From assembly GCA_002400415.1 (NCBI GenBank), contig DGQP01000014.1:343107-407106 (forward strand): a stretch of DNA of 64,000 nt, read 5' to 3'. The notes below the pieces were generated by a model. The model ran no database searches, was not told where the DNA came from, and worked only from the letters and a program-made list of their open reading frames with translations. The first letter of the stretch is position 1. Each line of letters starts with the position of its first letter. The translations under genes and the position numbers were made by a program. Of the stretch, positions 42,469-51,401 are shown piece by piece. The stretch comes from Chitinophagaceae bacterium UBA4411. Lineage in GTDB: Bacteria > Bacteroidota > Bacteroidia > Chitinophagales > Chitinophagaceae.

Positions 42469-43071
42469 ATGAAAACAATCAACCGCAGGCATTTATTACA
42501 ACGCCTTACTGCCATTACGCTTGGTTCCGCTTTGTTGCCCGCAACCACCAACGCAAAAAAGAATCTATTGACCACAGAAGACCCGAAAACGATCTTTCTT
42601 GCTCCGGGAGCAGGTAAAAAGGGGAAAGTGGGTGATATGGATATTACTTTCAAATTAGACACATCACAAACCAGTGGTCATCTTGCCGTTTGGGAAACCA
42701 GCATACAGCCGGGTGAATTGGGTGCCCCTCCACATTATCATGATAACTATGATGAATTATGCAGGGTGCTGGAAGGCGCTGTTTTTATTCTGACCGGCGA
42801 TGAAGTAACAGAAGTAAAAGCAGGCGGCTGGCATCTTCGCCCCCGGGGAATGGTTCATACGTTTTGGAACAGCAGTAAGAAACCGGCAAAAACCATTGAT
42901 TTTTCTATTCCCGGCGGTCACGAAAATTATATGCTGGACCTGGCTGCTCTTTTTGAAAATAACAATCATCCGAAACCAGATGATTTTACAAGGCTGGCAG
43001 CCAAACATGATATACACTACCGGTTTGATCTTCTCGAAGGAATTATGCGAAAGTATAAAGTGAAATTATAG
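42469..43071 (+). CDS. Exported cupin-domain protein
   Basis: A 200-residue protein with a twin-arginine-like leader (MKTINRRHLLQRLTAITLGS, cleavage near ATTNA). The conserved cupin pattern is PPHYHDNYDELCRVLEG, GGWHLRPRGMVHTFWN, giving metal ligands H-x-H... and H in motif 2. Family proteins bind metals and may be dioxygenases or sugar-binding proteins. Located after an AraC regulator that may control it. A strong terminator follows. Confidence 0.85.
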   Translation: MKTINRRHLLQRLTAITLGSALLPATTNAKKNLLTTEDPKTIFLAPGAGKKGKVGDMDITFKLDTSQTSGHLAVWETSIQPGELGAPPHYHDNYDELCRVLEGAVFILTGDEVTEVKAGGWHLRPRGMVHTFWNSSKKPAKTIDFSIPGGHENYMLDLAALFENNNHPKPDDFTRLAAKHDIHYRFDLLEGIMRKYKVKL

Positions 43072-43114
43072 ATAACTTATCGTTAGTAATTAATTTTTCA
43101 GCAACACACTCTGC

Positions 43115-43148
43115 AATCAAAACCCCCGGCGGGCCGGGGATTTTGATT
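43115..43148. terminator. Bidirectional terminator
   Basis: AATCAAAA-CCCCCGGC, a GG-type loop, GCCGGGG-A-TTTTGATT. A GC-rich core with A and T arms lies between the convergent cupin and thiolase genes. Confidence 0.85.
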
Positions 43149-43169
43149 GTTTACTATTTTGTGAGCCTG

Positions 43170-44348
43170 TCATATAATTTCAATCACCATTGCCGATGCA
43201 CCACCTCCGCCATTGCAAATACCTGCAGCGCCATATTTAGCATTATTTACTTTCAGTACATTGATCAATGTTACAATAATTCTTGCACCGCTGCATCCAA
43301 GCGGGTGCCCCAAAGAAACCGCTCCGCCATGTACATTCACCCTGGACGGATCAAGCTTCATACGCTTACTGTTTTCAATACCCACAACTGCAAAAGCTTC
43401 ATTCAATTCCCAATACGCTATATCCTCCATCTTCAAACCAGCTTTTACCACCGCTTTGGGGATGGCTAAAGACGGTGTAGTGGTAAACCATTCGGGAGCC
43501 TGCTCAGCATCCGCATATCCCCTGATCTTCGCAATGGGTTTCAACCCCAGTTCATCTGCCTTTTCTTTGCTCATTAATACCAGTGCAGCTGCACCATCAT
43601 TCATTGTGGATGCATTAGCAGCGGTTACCGTCCCCTCCTTTTGAAAAGCGGGATTCAGTGTTGGTATTTTATCAAATTTCACATTGAACGGCTCTTCGTC
43701 TTTTGCAAATACAAGCAGATCACCTTTCCGTTGCGGAATTTCCACCGGGACAATCTCGTTGGCAAACAATCCTTTTTCCCAGGCAGCTTGTGAACGTTTA
43801 TAGCTTTCAACAGCAAATGCATCCTGATCTTCACGACTGATGCCACATTCCTTGGCGCAAAGCTCTGCGGCATTTCCCATTGCTTTACCATCATATACAT
43901 CAGTAAGCCCGTCCTTTGCCAGCCCATCCAGCAACGATGTATTGCCATACTTGTTTCCCCAGCGGATACTATCTGCATAAAAAGGAACATTGCTCATGCT
44001 TTCCATACCACCGGCTACAACAACATCTGCATCTCCCAGCATAATACTTTGTACAGCCTGTGCAATTGCTTTCATTCCACTGGCGCAAACTTTATTGACC
44101 GTTGTGCAATTCACTTCATCAGGTAAACCGGCAAATTTAGCAGCCTGCCGTGCCGGGGCCTGGCCAAGATTTGCCTGGATCACACACCCCATTAATACAT
44201 CCTGAACCTGTGCGGGTTGGATACCGGCTTTTGTCACTGCTCCTTTAATAGCAATTGCTCCTAATTGCGTTGCAGTCAAACTTTTAAGACCTCCCCCAAA
44301 ACTGCCCATCGGTGTACGGACAGCCGAAATAATATAAACCTCTTTCAT
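43170..44348 (-). CDS. Acetyl-CoA acetyltransferase (thiolase)
   Basis: A 392-residue thiolase of the biosynthetic type. Acyl-accepting cysteine C88 is in NKVCASGMKAI; GGMESMSNVPF, GGAVSLGHPLGCSGAR (catalytic histidine) and ICNGGGGASAMVIE (second cysteine) are all present. It condenses two acetyl-CoA or cleaves acetoacetyl-CoA. Length is normal. A weak TATCTTTA box occurs upstream. Not in an operon with beta-oxidation genes here. Confidence 0.95.
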   Translation of the reverse strand: MKEVYIISAVRTPMGSFGGGLKSLTATQLGAIAIKGAVTKAGIQPAQVQDVLMGCVIQANLGQAPARQAAKFAGLPDEVNCTTVNKVCASGMKAIAQAVQSIMLGDADVVVAGGMESMSNVPFYADSIRWGNKYGNTSLLDGLAKDGLTDVYDGKAMGNAAELCAKECGISREDQDAFAVESYKRSQAAWEKGLFANEIVPVEIPQRKGDLLVFAKDEEPFNVKFDKIPTLNPAFQKEGTVTAANASTMNDGAAALVLMSKEKADELGLKPIAKIRGYADAEQAPEWFTTTPSLAIPKAVVKAGLKMEDIAYWELNEAFAVVGIENSKRMKLDPSRVNVHGGAVSLGHPLGCSGARIIVTLINVLKVNNAKYGAAGICNGGGGASAMVIEII

Positions 44349-44440
44349 ATGGTGATAATGTTGAGGCGTAAAGATAACGATTGTTAGTGTCAGGATAAAC
44401 TAACCTTGCGAGTGGAGGAAAAAAGAGGGTGAAAGACTCC

Positions 44441-45514
44441 TTAATACCTGTAACAAACTGAATTGATATTCATACCAGCCCCTACCGAGGCAAAGAGAAT
44501 AACATCTCCCGGTGATAACTGATGCCCGTCCACCTTGTGATTACGAACAAGGTCATACAGGGTCGGGATTGTGGCTACAGAACTATTGCCCAGCCAATGG
44601 ATACTCATAGGCATGATATCACACGGAACTTTGCTGATACCATAGAGCTGGTATAGTCTTCTGATGATACCCTCGTCCATTTTTTCATTCGCCTGGTGAA
44701 TGAATATTTTCTTTAAATCCCGTATATCAACAGCACTTTTATCCAGGCAGTCTTTCATTGCAGCCGGAACATACTTCATAGCATACTCATATACTTTACG
44801 GCCTTTCATTTTAATATACCTGACCCGCGGGTCACTGCCGGGATAGTAAGACATCCCCATATTGATATAATCCACCTCTTCCAGTGAATGGGTCTGCGCA
44901 CTCGCCCCCAGCATTCCCGGTCCTTTATCTCCCGCTTCTTTGTATTCCAGTACAGCCGCCCCGGCACCATCGCTGAAGATCATACTATCCCGGTCATACA
45001 TATCTATTACTCTTGACAATGTCTCTGTTCCGATCACCAGTGCTTTTTTTGCAAGACCTGCTTTGAAATAGGCATCAGCCTGTATCAATCCCTGCACCCA
45101 GCCGGGACAACCAAAAAGTATATCGTAAGCGATGCAGTTGGGGTTACGGATACCCAGCAGATGTTTGATATGGCTCGCCAATGAAGGCACCGCATCCATT
45201 TGAATAGTATGTTTGAACACATTCCCGAAATTATGTGCAACGATGATCTGGTCTATTTCTTCCGGGCTTGTCCCGCTGTTGATGAATGCATTTCTGGCAG
45301 CTATACTTCCTATATCTGATGCAGTAAGATCATCTGTTGTGTAACGGCGTTCTTCAATACCGGTGATCTGCTTGAATTTCTCCACCACTATCTCCGGGGA
45401 AATACCCAGGGGTTCATGCGTTTCCGAATAAAAAACATGATTGACAAAATCATGGTTCGATTGTATGGAAGGCGGGATATAGCAACCGGTACCGGTAATA
45501 ACTGAACGTAGCAT
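44441..45514 (-). CDS. 3-oxoacyl-ACP synthase III (KAS III/FabH) family protein
   Basis: A 357-residue condensing enzyme. The Cys-His-Asn triad is complete: C136 in ILFGCPGWVQG, H273 in FIHQANEKM, N310 in HWLGNSSVATIP. It may initiate fatty acid synthesis, but the divergent N-terminus and length are closer to the FabH-like proteins found in pigment and specialised lipid pathways. A TACATTTG box lies 31 bases upstream. The gene just downstream in the transcript direction is a thiolase, a possible partner. Confidence 0.88.
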   Translation of the reverse strand: MLRSVITGTGCYIPPSIQSNHDFVNHVFYSETHEPLGISPEIVVEKFKQITGIEERRYTTDDLTASDIGSIAARNAFINSGTSPEEIDQIIVAHNFGNVFKHTIQMDAVPSLASHIKHLLGIRNPNCIAYDILFGCPGWVQGLIQADAYFKAGLAKKALVIGTETLSRVIDMYDRDSMIFSDGAGAAVLEYKEAGDKGPGMLGASAQTHSLEEVDYINMGMSYYPGSDPRVRYIKMKGRKVYEYAMKYVPAAMKDCLDKSAVDIRDLKKIFIHQANEKMDEGIIRRLYQLYGISKVPCDIMPMSIHWLGNSSVATIPTLYDLVRNHKVDGHQLSPGDVILFASVGAGMNINSVCYRY

Positions 45515-45544
45515 AAACAGACTGCTGATTTTTTACTTAAACAA

Positions 45545-45552
45545 CAAATGTA
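45545..45552 (-). promoter_or_regulatory. -7 box (TACATTTG) of the KAS III gene
   Basis: TACATTTG on the minus strand, 30 bases before the ATG at 45514. Matches TAnnTTTG. Confidence 0.45.
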
Positions 45553-45622
45553 ATCACACCCTGTCAGTCGGAAGGATGATATTGGTTAGGCAGAAAGGCT
45601 GATCTTGATCCGGCCTGTGATA

Positions 45623-46015
45623 TCAGGCCACGCCTGTTTCAGTACTGATTACTGTATTACCGGTTATACCCCCCTCTGGCGCTTCAGTTATTTCTGCTTT
45701 AGCCAGGTTCCTGATAGTTAATTGTAAGTTGTTATTCACCGAAAACTCCAGGTTCATTTCTTTGATTACCTTGCGGGCTGCTTCATCTTCCTGCAATACC
45801 ACCGCAAATTCCTTTGCAAAAGGACTGTGTTTTATTAAGGTATTGATACGGCCTTTGTTGATCTGTAATACATTAAAACTGAATTTTACCTTCCTGCCAC
45901 CCGCAGCTCTTGTAAAATCAGTATGGTTCATATCCAGCACCTGGTCTCCGCTTGCTGAACGTTTTACTAAGATAATAATTACGGGGAGGTATTTCTTCCA
46001 AACCTGGCTAAACAT
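45623..46015 (-). CDS. Hypothetical protein
   Basis: A 130-residue protein with a short hydrophobic N-terminal stretch (KKYLPVIIILVK). A later part reads KVKFSFNVLQINKGRINTLI, AVVLQEDEAARKVIKEMNLE and TIRNLAKAE, an alpha/beta pattern I do not recognise. The gene lies 50 bases after a small 86-residue unknown gene on the same strand and upstream of the KAS III gene. Codon usage looks like its neighbours. It may be a conserved Chitinophagaceae protein. Confidence 0.5.
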   Translation of the reverse strand: MFSQVWKKYLPVIIILVKRSASGDQVLDMNHTDFTRAAGGRKVKFSFNVLQINKGRINTLIKHSPFAKEFAVVLQEDEAARKVIKEMNLEFSVNNNLQLTIRNLAKAEITEAPEGGITGNTVISTETGVA

Positions 46016-46065
46016 ATATTATGAGTTTAAAACTAATCAGATACTAAAATGATATCCGGGATGCC

Positions 46066-46326
46066 TTACACAGCTTCTTTATCAGAAAGACGGGTAAATG
46101 ATACGCCATTGAAAACACGGGTAAGGTTGATATCCTTCGTTTGTGTCCATTCATCCAGATGACTGTTACTTACAATTCGCCAGAAATTCTTTGCTTTTAG
46201 CTCATCATAATCCGTTCCCTGCACAAAAAGCCCGGTCACGGTACTTCTTTCTTTAAAATGAATATTTACAGGAGCGCCTTTACGATTTTTCCCTTCTACA
46301 AATTTTTCGATTGTTTCTGTTGTCAT
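46066..46326 (-). CDS. Small conserved hypothetical protein, perhaps Sm-like
   Basis: An 86-residue protein starting MTTETIEKFVEGKNRKGAPV. The frame extends upstream to 46431 but the extension (hydrophobic, no family similarity) is unlikely. The pattern of short strands (VNIHFKERSTVTGLFVQG, FWRIV, RVFNGVSFTRL) recalls an Sm-like/Hfq-type RNA-binding fold. That is my inference from pattern only. Followed 50 bases later by another small unknown gene. Confidence 0.55.
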   Translation of the reverse strand: MTTETIEKFVEGKNRKGAPVNIHFKERSTVTGLFVQGTDYDELKAKNFWRIVSNSHLDEWTQTKDINLTRVFNGVSFTRLSDKEAV

Positions 46327-46680
46327 ATTCTTTTTATTATGGATAAAATATATCTGGTAAAGCAGGATCAATGCCACTTGAGAAAAAGACAGGTGTAAAG
46401 GAAAAATACAGGAGAAAAAGATTGTTCGCACTTACAAGAGCTATATGACTCAAATAGATGGACAGGTGGTGAAGGTACGCTTTATTTAGCTGGCAGCTGC
46501 GTTTATTTTAAGCATTGACCAGTTCGAAATAACCAGGCTGTAAGCCGCCGGTTATTATCTAAAACTGTAAATTATTACGGTTCAACAGATAATCAACCTG
46601 TTTACTGAGGAATATCAATAATACGAGCCTGATGATTTTGTTTTTTTGTTTATCTTATGTCATAATTAAAAATCATACCG

Positions 46681-46932
46681 ATGGCAAATCCTCATCATCG
46701 TAAAAAACATAAATCACATGTGCAGAATTTCAGGCACAGTCATGATACCTCAACAGGAGCCGGTAAAGCAGCCAAAAGAAAAGGCGCCAATATATTTGCC
46801 GTTGTTGGTGCTGTACTGGGCTTAATCATCAGCTATTTTATTGTGCCGGGAGAAATTATATGGATGATTACGGGCCTTACTATTGGGGCGGCTGCCGGCT
46901 ACGTGGCCGGCAAGCAGATTGATAAAGAATAA
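46681..46932 (+). CDS. Small membrane protein
   Basis: An 83-residue protein. A very basic, histidine-rich N-terminus (MANPHHRKKHKSHVQNFRHS) is followed by two hydrophobic helices (FAVVGAVLGLIISYFIV and WMITGLTIGAAAGYVAG) with glycine-rich faces. It ends 8 bases before a convergent gene. Function is unknown; the histidine-rich start suggests metal or nucleic acid contact. Confidence 0.65.
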   Translation: MANPHHRKKHKSHVQNFRHSHDTSTGAGKAAKRKGANIFAVVGAVLGLIISYFIVPGEIIWMITGLTIGAAAGYVAGKQIDKE

Positions 46933-46940
46933 TCATTTCC

Positions 46941-48824
46941 TTACCAGCCAATGCCATAATCTTCTCCGTGGTTGCTGCTGCCACCCCAGAAACTACCATG
47001 TTTCCAGTCAAAGTAGATGGCATTAATGGGGCCGCTTGTCCTGTCATTAAAATTTAAGGTATAGCCCATCTTTTTGAGTTCATTACGGACTGCTTCCGGT
47101 GTTTTATCCTGGAGCAGTATACTGCCAGGCCTTGGCTTGCGGTCATCTATTTTTGTCCCTCCTAATGATAACCACAACTGGTTACTGTTAATGTTTGCTG
47201 CCTCGGCAGCCTGTTGCACATTCATTCCGAATTCGACAATATTTAAAAAGAACTGCAGCAAATTCTGATCCTGCGTATCACCTCCCTGCACGGCAAATGA
47301 TAAGAAAGGCTTACCATCTTTCATGGCCAGGGACGGTGTTAATGTAACCCTCGGCCTTTTGCCCGGTGCCACCACGTTAAACGGGTTCATACTTTCATCC
47401 AAGACAAAACTCTGCATACGCTGGCTCATCCCCACACCCGTATTTCCGGCAATGCAGGCAGGCAGCCAGCCACCGCTTGGCGTAATAGATACCACCCAAC
47501 CTTCTTTATCAGCTGCTTCCACACTGGTGGTGCCCCTCCATAAACGGTCCATATAATCATTATCAACAGAAGCCACACCGCGTAAATCATGTGCGGGTGC
47601 AAAGTTTCTGCCACTGGTGTCCAGCTCATATCCCCTTTGCTTTAACAGGTTGAGATAAGGATTGGTTTTTCCTTCGAAGGGATAAGGGTCTCCCGGGCCT
47701 ATGTCAGGGTTATTCTTATCAAAAGCAATGAGTGATGCTCTTTGTTTTGCATAATCTTTATTCAGTAAGCCTTTGATGGGCTCTTCGGGATCAAATCCGG
47801 GATCCCCGTAATAAAAATCCCGGTCAGCAAATGCCAGGCTCATCGCCTGGTAAAGTGTATGAATATATTTGCTGCTGTTGTAGCCCATACTTTTCAGATC
47901 GAAGTTCTCCAATATATTGAGAGATTGCAGCAATGCAGGGCCTTGGGTCCATTGCTGTAGTTTATATACGTCAATGCCTTTATAGCTGGTATGTAACGGC
48001 TCTTCCGCAACGGGTTTCCATTTCGCCAAGTCTTCCAGTGTAATTAATCCGCCCTGTTCCTGACATCCTCTTACAAATTCTTTTGCAATATCTCCGGTAT
48101 AGAACCTGTTACAGGCAGCCATGATTGCCTCCTTCCTGCTTTTCTTTTTCTTTAAGGCCTCCTCTTCGGCTTCCACCATTTTCGTTAATGTTGCCAGCAA
48201 ATCTTTTTGCACAAATATTTCCCCGGCTTCGGGAGCTTCTCTTTTTTCGCCGGCATGCGGAAGGAAAACTTTACTGCTATAAGGCCATTCTTTGATCCTT
48301 GATTTTCCTCTCTCCATACTGTTAGCCGTTTGCGCTTCGATAGGGTAACCAGCCGCCAGCTGCATAGCCGGTGCCAGTACTTCTTTCAGGCTCATTGTTC
48401 CGTATTCTGCCAGCATCAGACAGATCCCGCCCGGCGTGCCGGGTGTGGTAGCTGCTAACGGACCATATTCAGGCGGGAAATTATATCCCTTACTCTTAAA
48501 AAATTCCGGGGTTGCTCCGGTTGGCGCCACACCCATTGCATTGATGGCAATTACTTTTTTTGTTTTGGGGTTATATATCAGCGCCTGCGTCTCTCCTCCC
48601 CAACTGAGCACATCCCACATGGTACAGGTGGCCGCCAGCATCGCACAAGCCGCATCAACTGCATTGCCGCCCTTTTGAAAAACTATTGAACCGGCCGTTG
48701 CAGCTAACGGTTTTCCGGTAATAGCCATCCAGTTCTTCCCGTGCAAAACAGGCTTTTGCGTTTGCTGGGCAAAGGTGAATACCGCAACTGAACTTGCTGC
48801 CAAAAGGAAGAATAAACGTTTCAT
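46941..48824 (-). CDS. Exported gamma-glutamyltransferase family protein
   Basis: A 627-residue Ntn hydrolase-like protein with a signal peptide (about 1-19, ending VFTFAQ). The large subunit shows GGNAVDAACAMLAA; the self-processing nucleophile position reads RGTTSVEAADKEGWVVS, with T432 as the candidate. The small subunit has GVGMSQRMQSFVLDES and FAVQGGDTQDQNLLQ. The normal TTHxSVxD is T-T-S-V-E-A-A-D, so cleavage and activity need testing. GGT enzymes cleave gamma-glutamyl bonds of glutathione and similar peptides. Confidence 0.88.
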   Translation of the reverse strand: MKRLFFLLAASSVAVFTFAQQTQKPVLHGKNWMAITGKPLAATAGSIVFQKGGNAVDAACAMLAATCTMWDVLSWGGETQALIYNPKTKKVIAINAMGVAPTGATPEFFKSKGYNFPPEYGPLAATTPGTPGGICLMLAEYGTMSLKEVLAPAMQLAAGYPIEAQTANSMERGKSRIKEWPYSSKVFLPHAGEKREAPEAGEIFVQKDLLATLTKMVEAEEEALKKKKSRKEAIMAACNRFYTGDIAKEFVRGCQEQGGLITLEDLAKWKPVAEEPLHTSYKGIDVYKLQQWTQGPALLQSLNILENFDLKSMGYNSSKYIHTLYQAMSLAFADRDFYYGDPGFDPEEPIKGLLNKDYAKQRASLIAFDKNNPDIGPGDPYPFEGKTNPYLNLLKQRGYELDTSGRNFAPAHDLRGVASVDNDYMDRLWRGTTSVEAADKEGWVVSITPSGGWLPACIAGNTGVGMSQRMQSFVLDESMNPFNVVAPGKRPRVTLTPSLAMKDGKPFLSFAVQGGDTQDQNLLQFFLNIVEFGMNVQQAAEAANINSNQLWLSLGGTKIDDRKPRPGSILLQDKTPEAVRNELKKMGYTLNFNDRTSGPINAIYFDWKHGSFWGGSSNHGEDYGIGW

Positions 48825-49007
48825 AAAAAGGCTTTTTGTCGTTTAAAGATAAGTTGATTCAGGAGTAAATTTTTAAAGCAACAGGACATTATTGCTTCCC
48901 CGGTATCCCTCATTGTTACCCTGCAATCGTCCCGTTATATCCTTCCCCGCAAAAAAGAACTAATGATCATTACAAGTGGCCAGCTTTTATTAACCAGTGG
49001 CAAATGG

Positions 49008-49015
49008 TACATTTG
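49008..49015 (+). promoter_or_regulatory. -7 box (TACATTTG)
   Basis: TACATTTG, matching TAnnTTTG, 26 bases before the ATG at 49042. Confidence 0.4.
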
Positions 49016-49041
49016 CAGAAGAAAACCTTCAACAGCGCTAC

Positions 49042-49509
49042 ATGGTTAAAATTGTTATTCTTTGCCTGCTCCTGTTTCCCGGCTTTGTAAATGGGCAGCA
49101 GTATTTCGGCAAGACTCAGGACCAGGTAAAAAAAGACCTTCAGCAATACATTAAAAAAAACAAATCCCTTGCCGCCACCCTGGAACAGATGGACAGCAGC
49201 ATCCATTTGTCTGTACCAGGGCCAACAAGCCAGCCTGCTGATTTTTATTATTATTTTGACAAAACAGGAAAATGCGTTTCGCAAAAAACTATAACCTACT
49301 GCGATTCCTGTTTCAGTAAATTTTTACAAACCCTTCTTCAACAGGAAAAATACAACTGGAAAAAGATCAATGAAAACCAGTATATCTCCGGCTATTCCCA
49401 GGGCTTATTGATTGAACTGCCTGCTGAAGAAAAACAATACTGGTTTTTATTGATGAAGGTGGACTGGAGCAGAGAATTATACAAATTGCTCACAGGAAGA
49501 GATGAGTGA
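49042..49509 (+). CDS. Exported hypothetical protein
   Basis: A 155-residue protein with a signal peptide (MVKIVILCLLLFPGFVNGQQ). The mature part is lysine/glutamine-rich then has two cysteines close together (ITYCDSCFSKFLQ), and ends YWFLLMKVDWSRELYKLL. No family is recognised. The open frame starts at a GTG 15 codons earlier, but the ATG at 49042 follows the promoter box by 26 bases and begins the signal peptide, so it is preferred. Confidence 0.6.
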   Translation: MVKIVILCLLLFPGFVNGQQYFGKTQDQVKKDLQQYIKKNKSLAATLEQMDSSIHLSVPGPTSQPADFYYYFDKTGKCVSQKTITYCDSCFSKFLQTLLQQEKYNWKKINENQYISGYSQGLLIELPAEEKQYWFLLMKVDWSRELYKLLTGRDE

Positions 49510-49638
49510 TGCAGCCTATTTAATAAACCAGTCCTGCGGCTAAACTACAGATGAAATCTTTTCCATTTCAAACAGTTCCTGACCCGGCTACCGGCAGGTC
49601 AGGAACAAAGTAATTTATGGGGAAAAGAAGCGGTAAGA

Positions 49639-50094
49639 TCAAAACACCCTGCCTCCCTCATCATTGTCAATGAGTTTGCCTGCAAGATCCCTGTCAAATA
49701 CAAATTCCTTACTGGCAATCGCCTGTCTCAGGAGATCATGTATTGTGATCACACCCCGAAAGTCTTTATTTTCAAATGCAAGCAGGTAACGGGCTTTATG
49801 AAGGTCCATCGTGAGCATACAATGTTCAGCTGTATCCGTCAATTGCACCACCGGCAGGTAAGTTGTCATCACTTCTTCCACCCGGGTATCCCGGCTGGAA
49901 CGTCCTTTCAATATTACATTGCGGCTATAATCCCTCTCGCAAAAAATTCCCTTATATGTATTTTCATCTTTTACCACGAGGTAACTCAGGTTGACTGAAT
50001 TCAGCATGGTCAGTGCATCAATGACCAAAGCTCCCGGTTCTATAGTATTATACACGGCAGGCTTTTTACCGAGCATTTCTTTTACGGTAATCAT
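49639..50094 (-). CDS. CBS domain protein
   Basis: A 151-residue cytoplasmic protein made of two CBS domains (about 7-65, YNTIEPGALVIDALTMLNS and YLVVKDENTYKGIFCERDYS; about 75-135, MTTYLPVVQLTDTAEHCML and YLLAFENKDFRGVITIHDLL). CBS pairs bind adenosyl nucleotides and regulate partner proteins; nothing shows the partner here. Stand-alone gene between unrelated neighbours. Confidence 0.88.
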   Translation of the reverse strand: MITVKEMLGKKPAVYNTIEPGALVIDALTMLNSVNLSYLVVKDENTYKGIFCERDYSRNVILKGRSSRDTRVEEVMTTYLPVVQLTDTAEHCMLTMDLHKARYLLAFENKDFRGVITIHDLLRQAIASKEFVFDRDLAGKLIDNDEGGRVF

Positions 50095-50229
50095 CGTTCA
50101 AATAATTATATATACAAGTTCGTGAATTACATTGAAAGTAAATTGTGATCATGATCATATTTTAACTGTTTTTTTAGCCAATGGCTCCATTGGTACTTTC
50201 CTTTAATTTTACAGCATAACCTCAGAAAT

Positions 50230-50919
50230 ATGAAGACAATCGGGCTGGTTGGCGGCCTTACCTGGCTTTCGACCCTTGACTATTACCGCCTGCTCAACGA
50301 GATGGTGAACCAGCAACTCGGCGGGGTGGAAGCCGGGCAGATCATTATATATTCTGTCAATTTCGGGGAGATAAAAGTGCTGACCGAGGCAGGTCAATGG
50401 GACGAGATTGCCCGGCTGATCAGCGGAGTGGCAAAAAAACTGGAGCAGGCGGGTGCTGATTGTGTTTTGATCGGGGCAAACACTATGCACAAAATCGCTG
50501 ATACTATTCAATCCGCCGTTACGATTCCTGTTATTCATATCGCGGAAGAAGTTGCGCTCAGCATAAAAGAAAAAGGCCTCAGCCGTGTAGCATTGCTGGG
50601 AACCAGGTACACCATGCAGCTCGATTTTTACAAGGATAAACTGGCTGCAAAAGGAATCAGCACCATCATTCCAAACGAAGCAGAAATTGAGACCATCAAT
50701 ACAGCTATCTACACAGAAATGGGTAAAGGAGTCTTTACCCCCGCCACAAAAACAAAGTTCCTCGGAATCATTCGCCGGTTGATTGATGAAGGTGCAGAAG
50801 GTATCATCCTGGGATGTACAGAAATACCAATCCTGATTAAGCAGGAAGATTGTGCTGTCCCGGTGTTTGATACCACCCGCATTCATTCACAGGCTGCGGT
50901 ACGATTCGCCTTAAGCTGA
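50230..50919 (+). CDS. Aspartate/glutamate racemase family protein, YgeA-like, with altered first catalytic site
   Basis: A 229-residue cytoplasmic protein close to E. coli YgeA (amino-acid racemase): MKTIGLVGGLTW and YYRLLNEMVNQQLGG align at the start. The second catalytic cysteine is C196 in LGCTEIPILI. The first site, where YgeA has C82-T83 (LCTNTMHK), reads G82-A83-N-T-M-H-K. Proton transfer on that face may be lost or changed, so it could be a one-sided isomerase or a binding protein. Neighbours are a CBS gene and a small haem-type lipoprotein; the latter converges 5 bases past the stop. Confidence 0.88.
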   Translation: MKTIGLVGGLTWLSTLDYYRLLNEMVNQQLGGVEAGQIIIYSVNFGEIKVLTEAGQWDEIARLISGVAKKLEQAGADCVLIGANTMHKIADTIQSAVTIPVIHIAEEVALSIKEKGLSRVALLGTRYTMQLDFYKDKLAAKGISTIIPNEAEIETINTAIYTEMGKGVFTPATKTKFLGIIRRLIDEGAEGIILGCTEIPILIKQEDCAVPVFDTTRIHSQAAVRFALS

Positions 50920-50924
50920 TGATT

Positions 50925-51275
50925 TTATTTTTCCAGCAATCCGTCCGTTTTCCATTGCTTGAAAACGTTGATCGTACTATCACTGAGTTTGGACCCGCGC
51001 ATGGGCATAAAACCTCTTGTACCGGGGGCCAGTTCAATGCGACGGATAATCTCATCAATATCAGATTTCACATTCGCAAAATTATCGTATGGTCTTTTGT
51101 TGCCCCCCTTTGACGGGATATGACAGGGAGCACAATTAGCTGCAATTACAGATTGAACATTTGTTTCATAATTGTATTTGACCGGTACAGCCGCCGCCGC
51201 TTTTTTAGAAGAACTGCAATTTGAAAAGACGAGCACTGCTGTTGCTATAGCAGTAAGAGAAAGGATTTTTTTCAT
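50925..51275 (-). CDS. Small c-type cytochrome-like lipoprotein
   Basis: A 116-residue exported lipoprotein (lipobox FSNC). One haem motif CAPCH follows AANCAP, with a candidate methionine ligand in RGFMPMRG. The pattern (haem motif, ~30 residues, G-x-M-P-M) and WKTDG-LLEK end match a shortened cytochrome c domain. It may carry electrons in the periplasm. The organisms around it are not identified; partner genes are absent. Confidence 0.82.
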   Translation of the reverse strand: MKKILSLTAIATAVLVFSNCSSSKKAAAAVPVKYNYETNVQSVIAANCAPCHIPSKGGNKRPYDNFANVKSDIDEIIRRIELAPGTRGFMPMRGSKLSDSTINVFKQWKTDGLLEK

Positions 51276-51358
51276 GTTGGTTGTAATTAATGATTGAATA
51301 TATCTAAAAAAACGGAAACAGCGGCTATGTCATTAAAACGACCTGTATCCATAACCGG

Positions 51359-51391
51359 TTGCTTTCATTGGCATCCATTCCGGTAATTTTG
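51359..51391 (+). promoter_or_regulatory. MFS gene promoter, TTG-N22-TAATTTTG
   Basis: TTG (51359-51361) and TAATTTTG (51384-51391) are separated by 22 bases. The box ends 10 bases before the ATG at 51402. Confidence 0.55.
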
Positions 51392-51401
51392 CAGCACTTC
51401 T

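Noticed and set aside
50209..50886. 225-codon minus-strand open frame
   Set aside because: Complete antisense shadow of the racemase gene; Cys/Phe/Asp-rich composition is not protein-like and no family pattern is seen.
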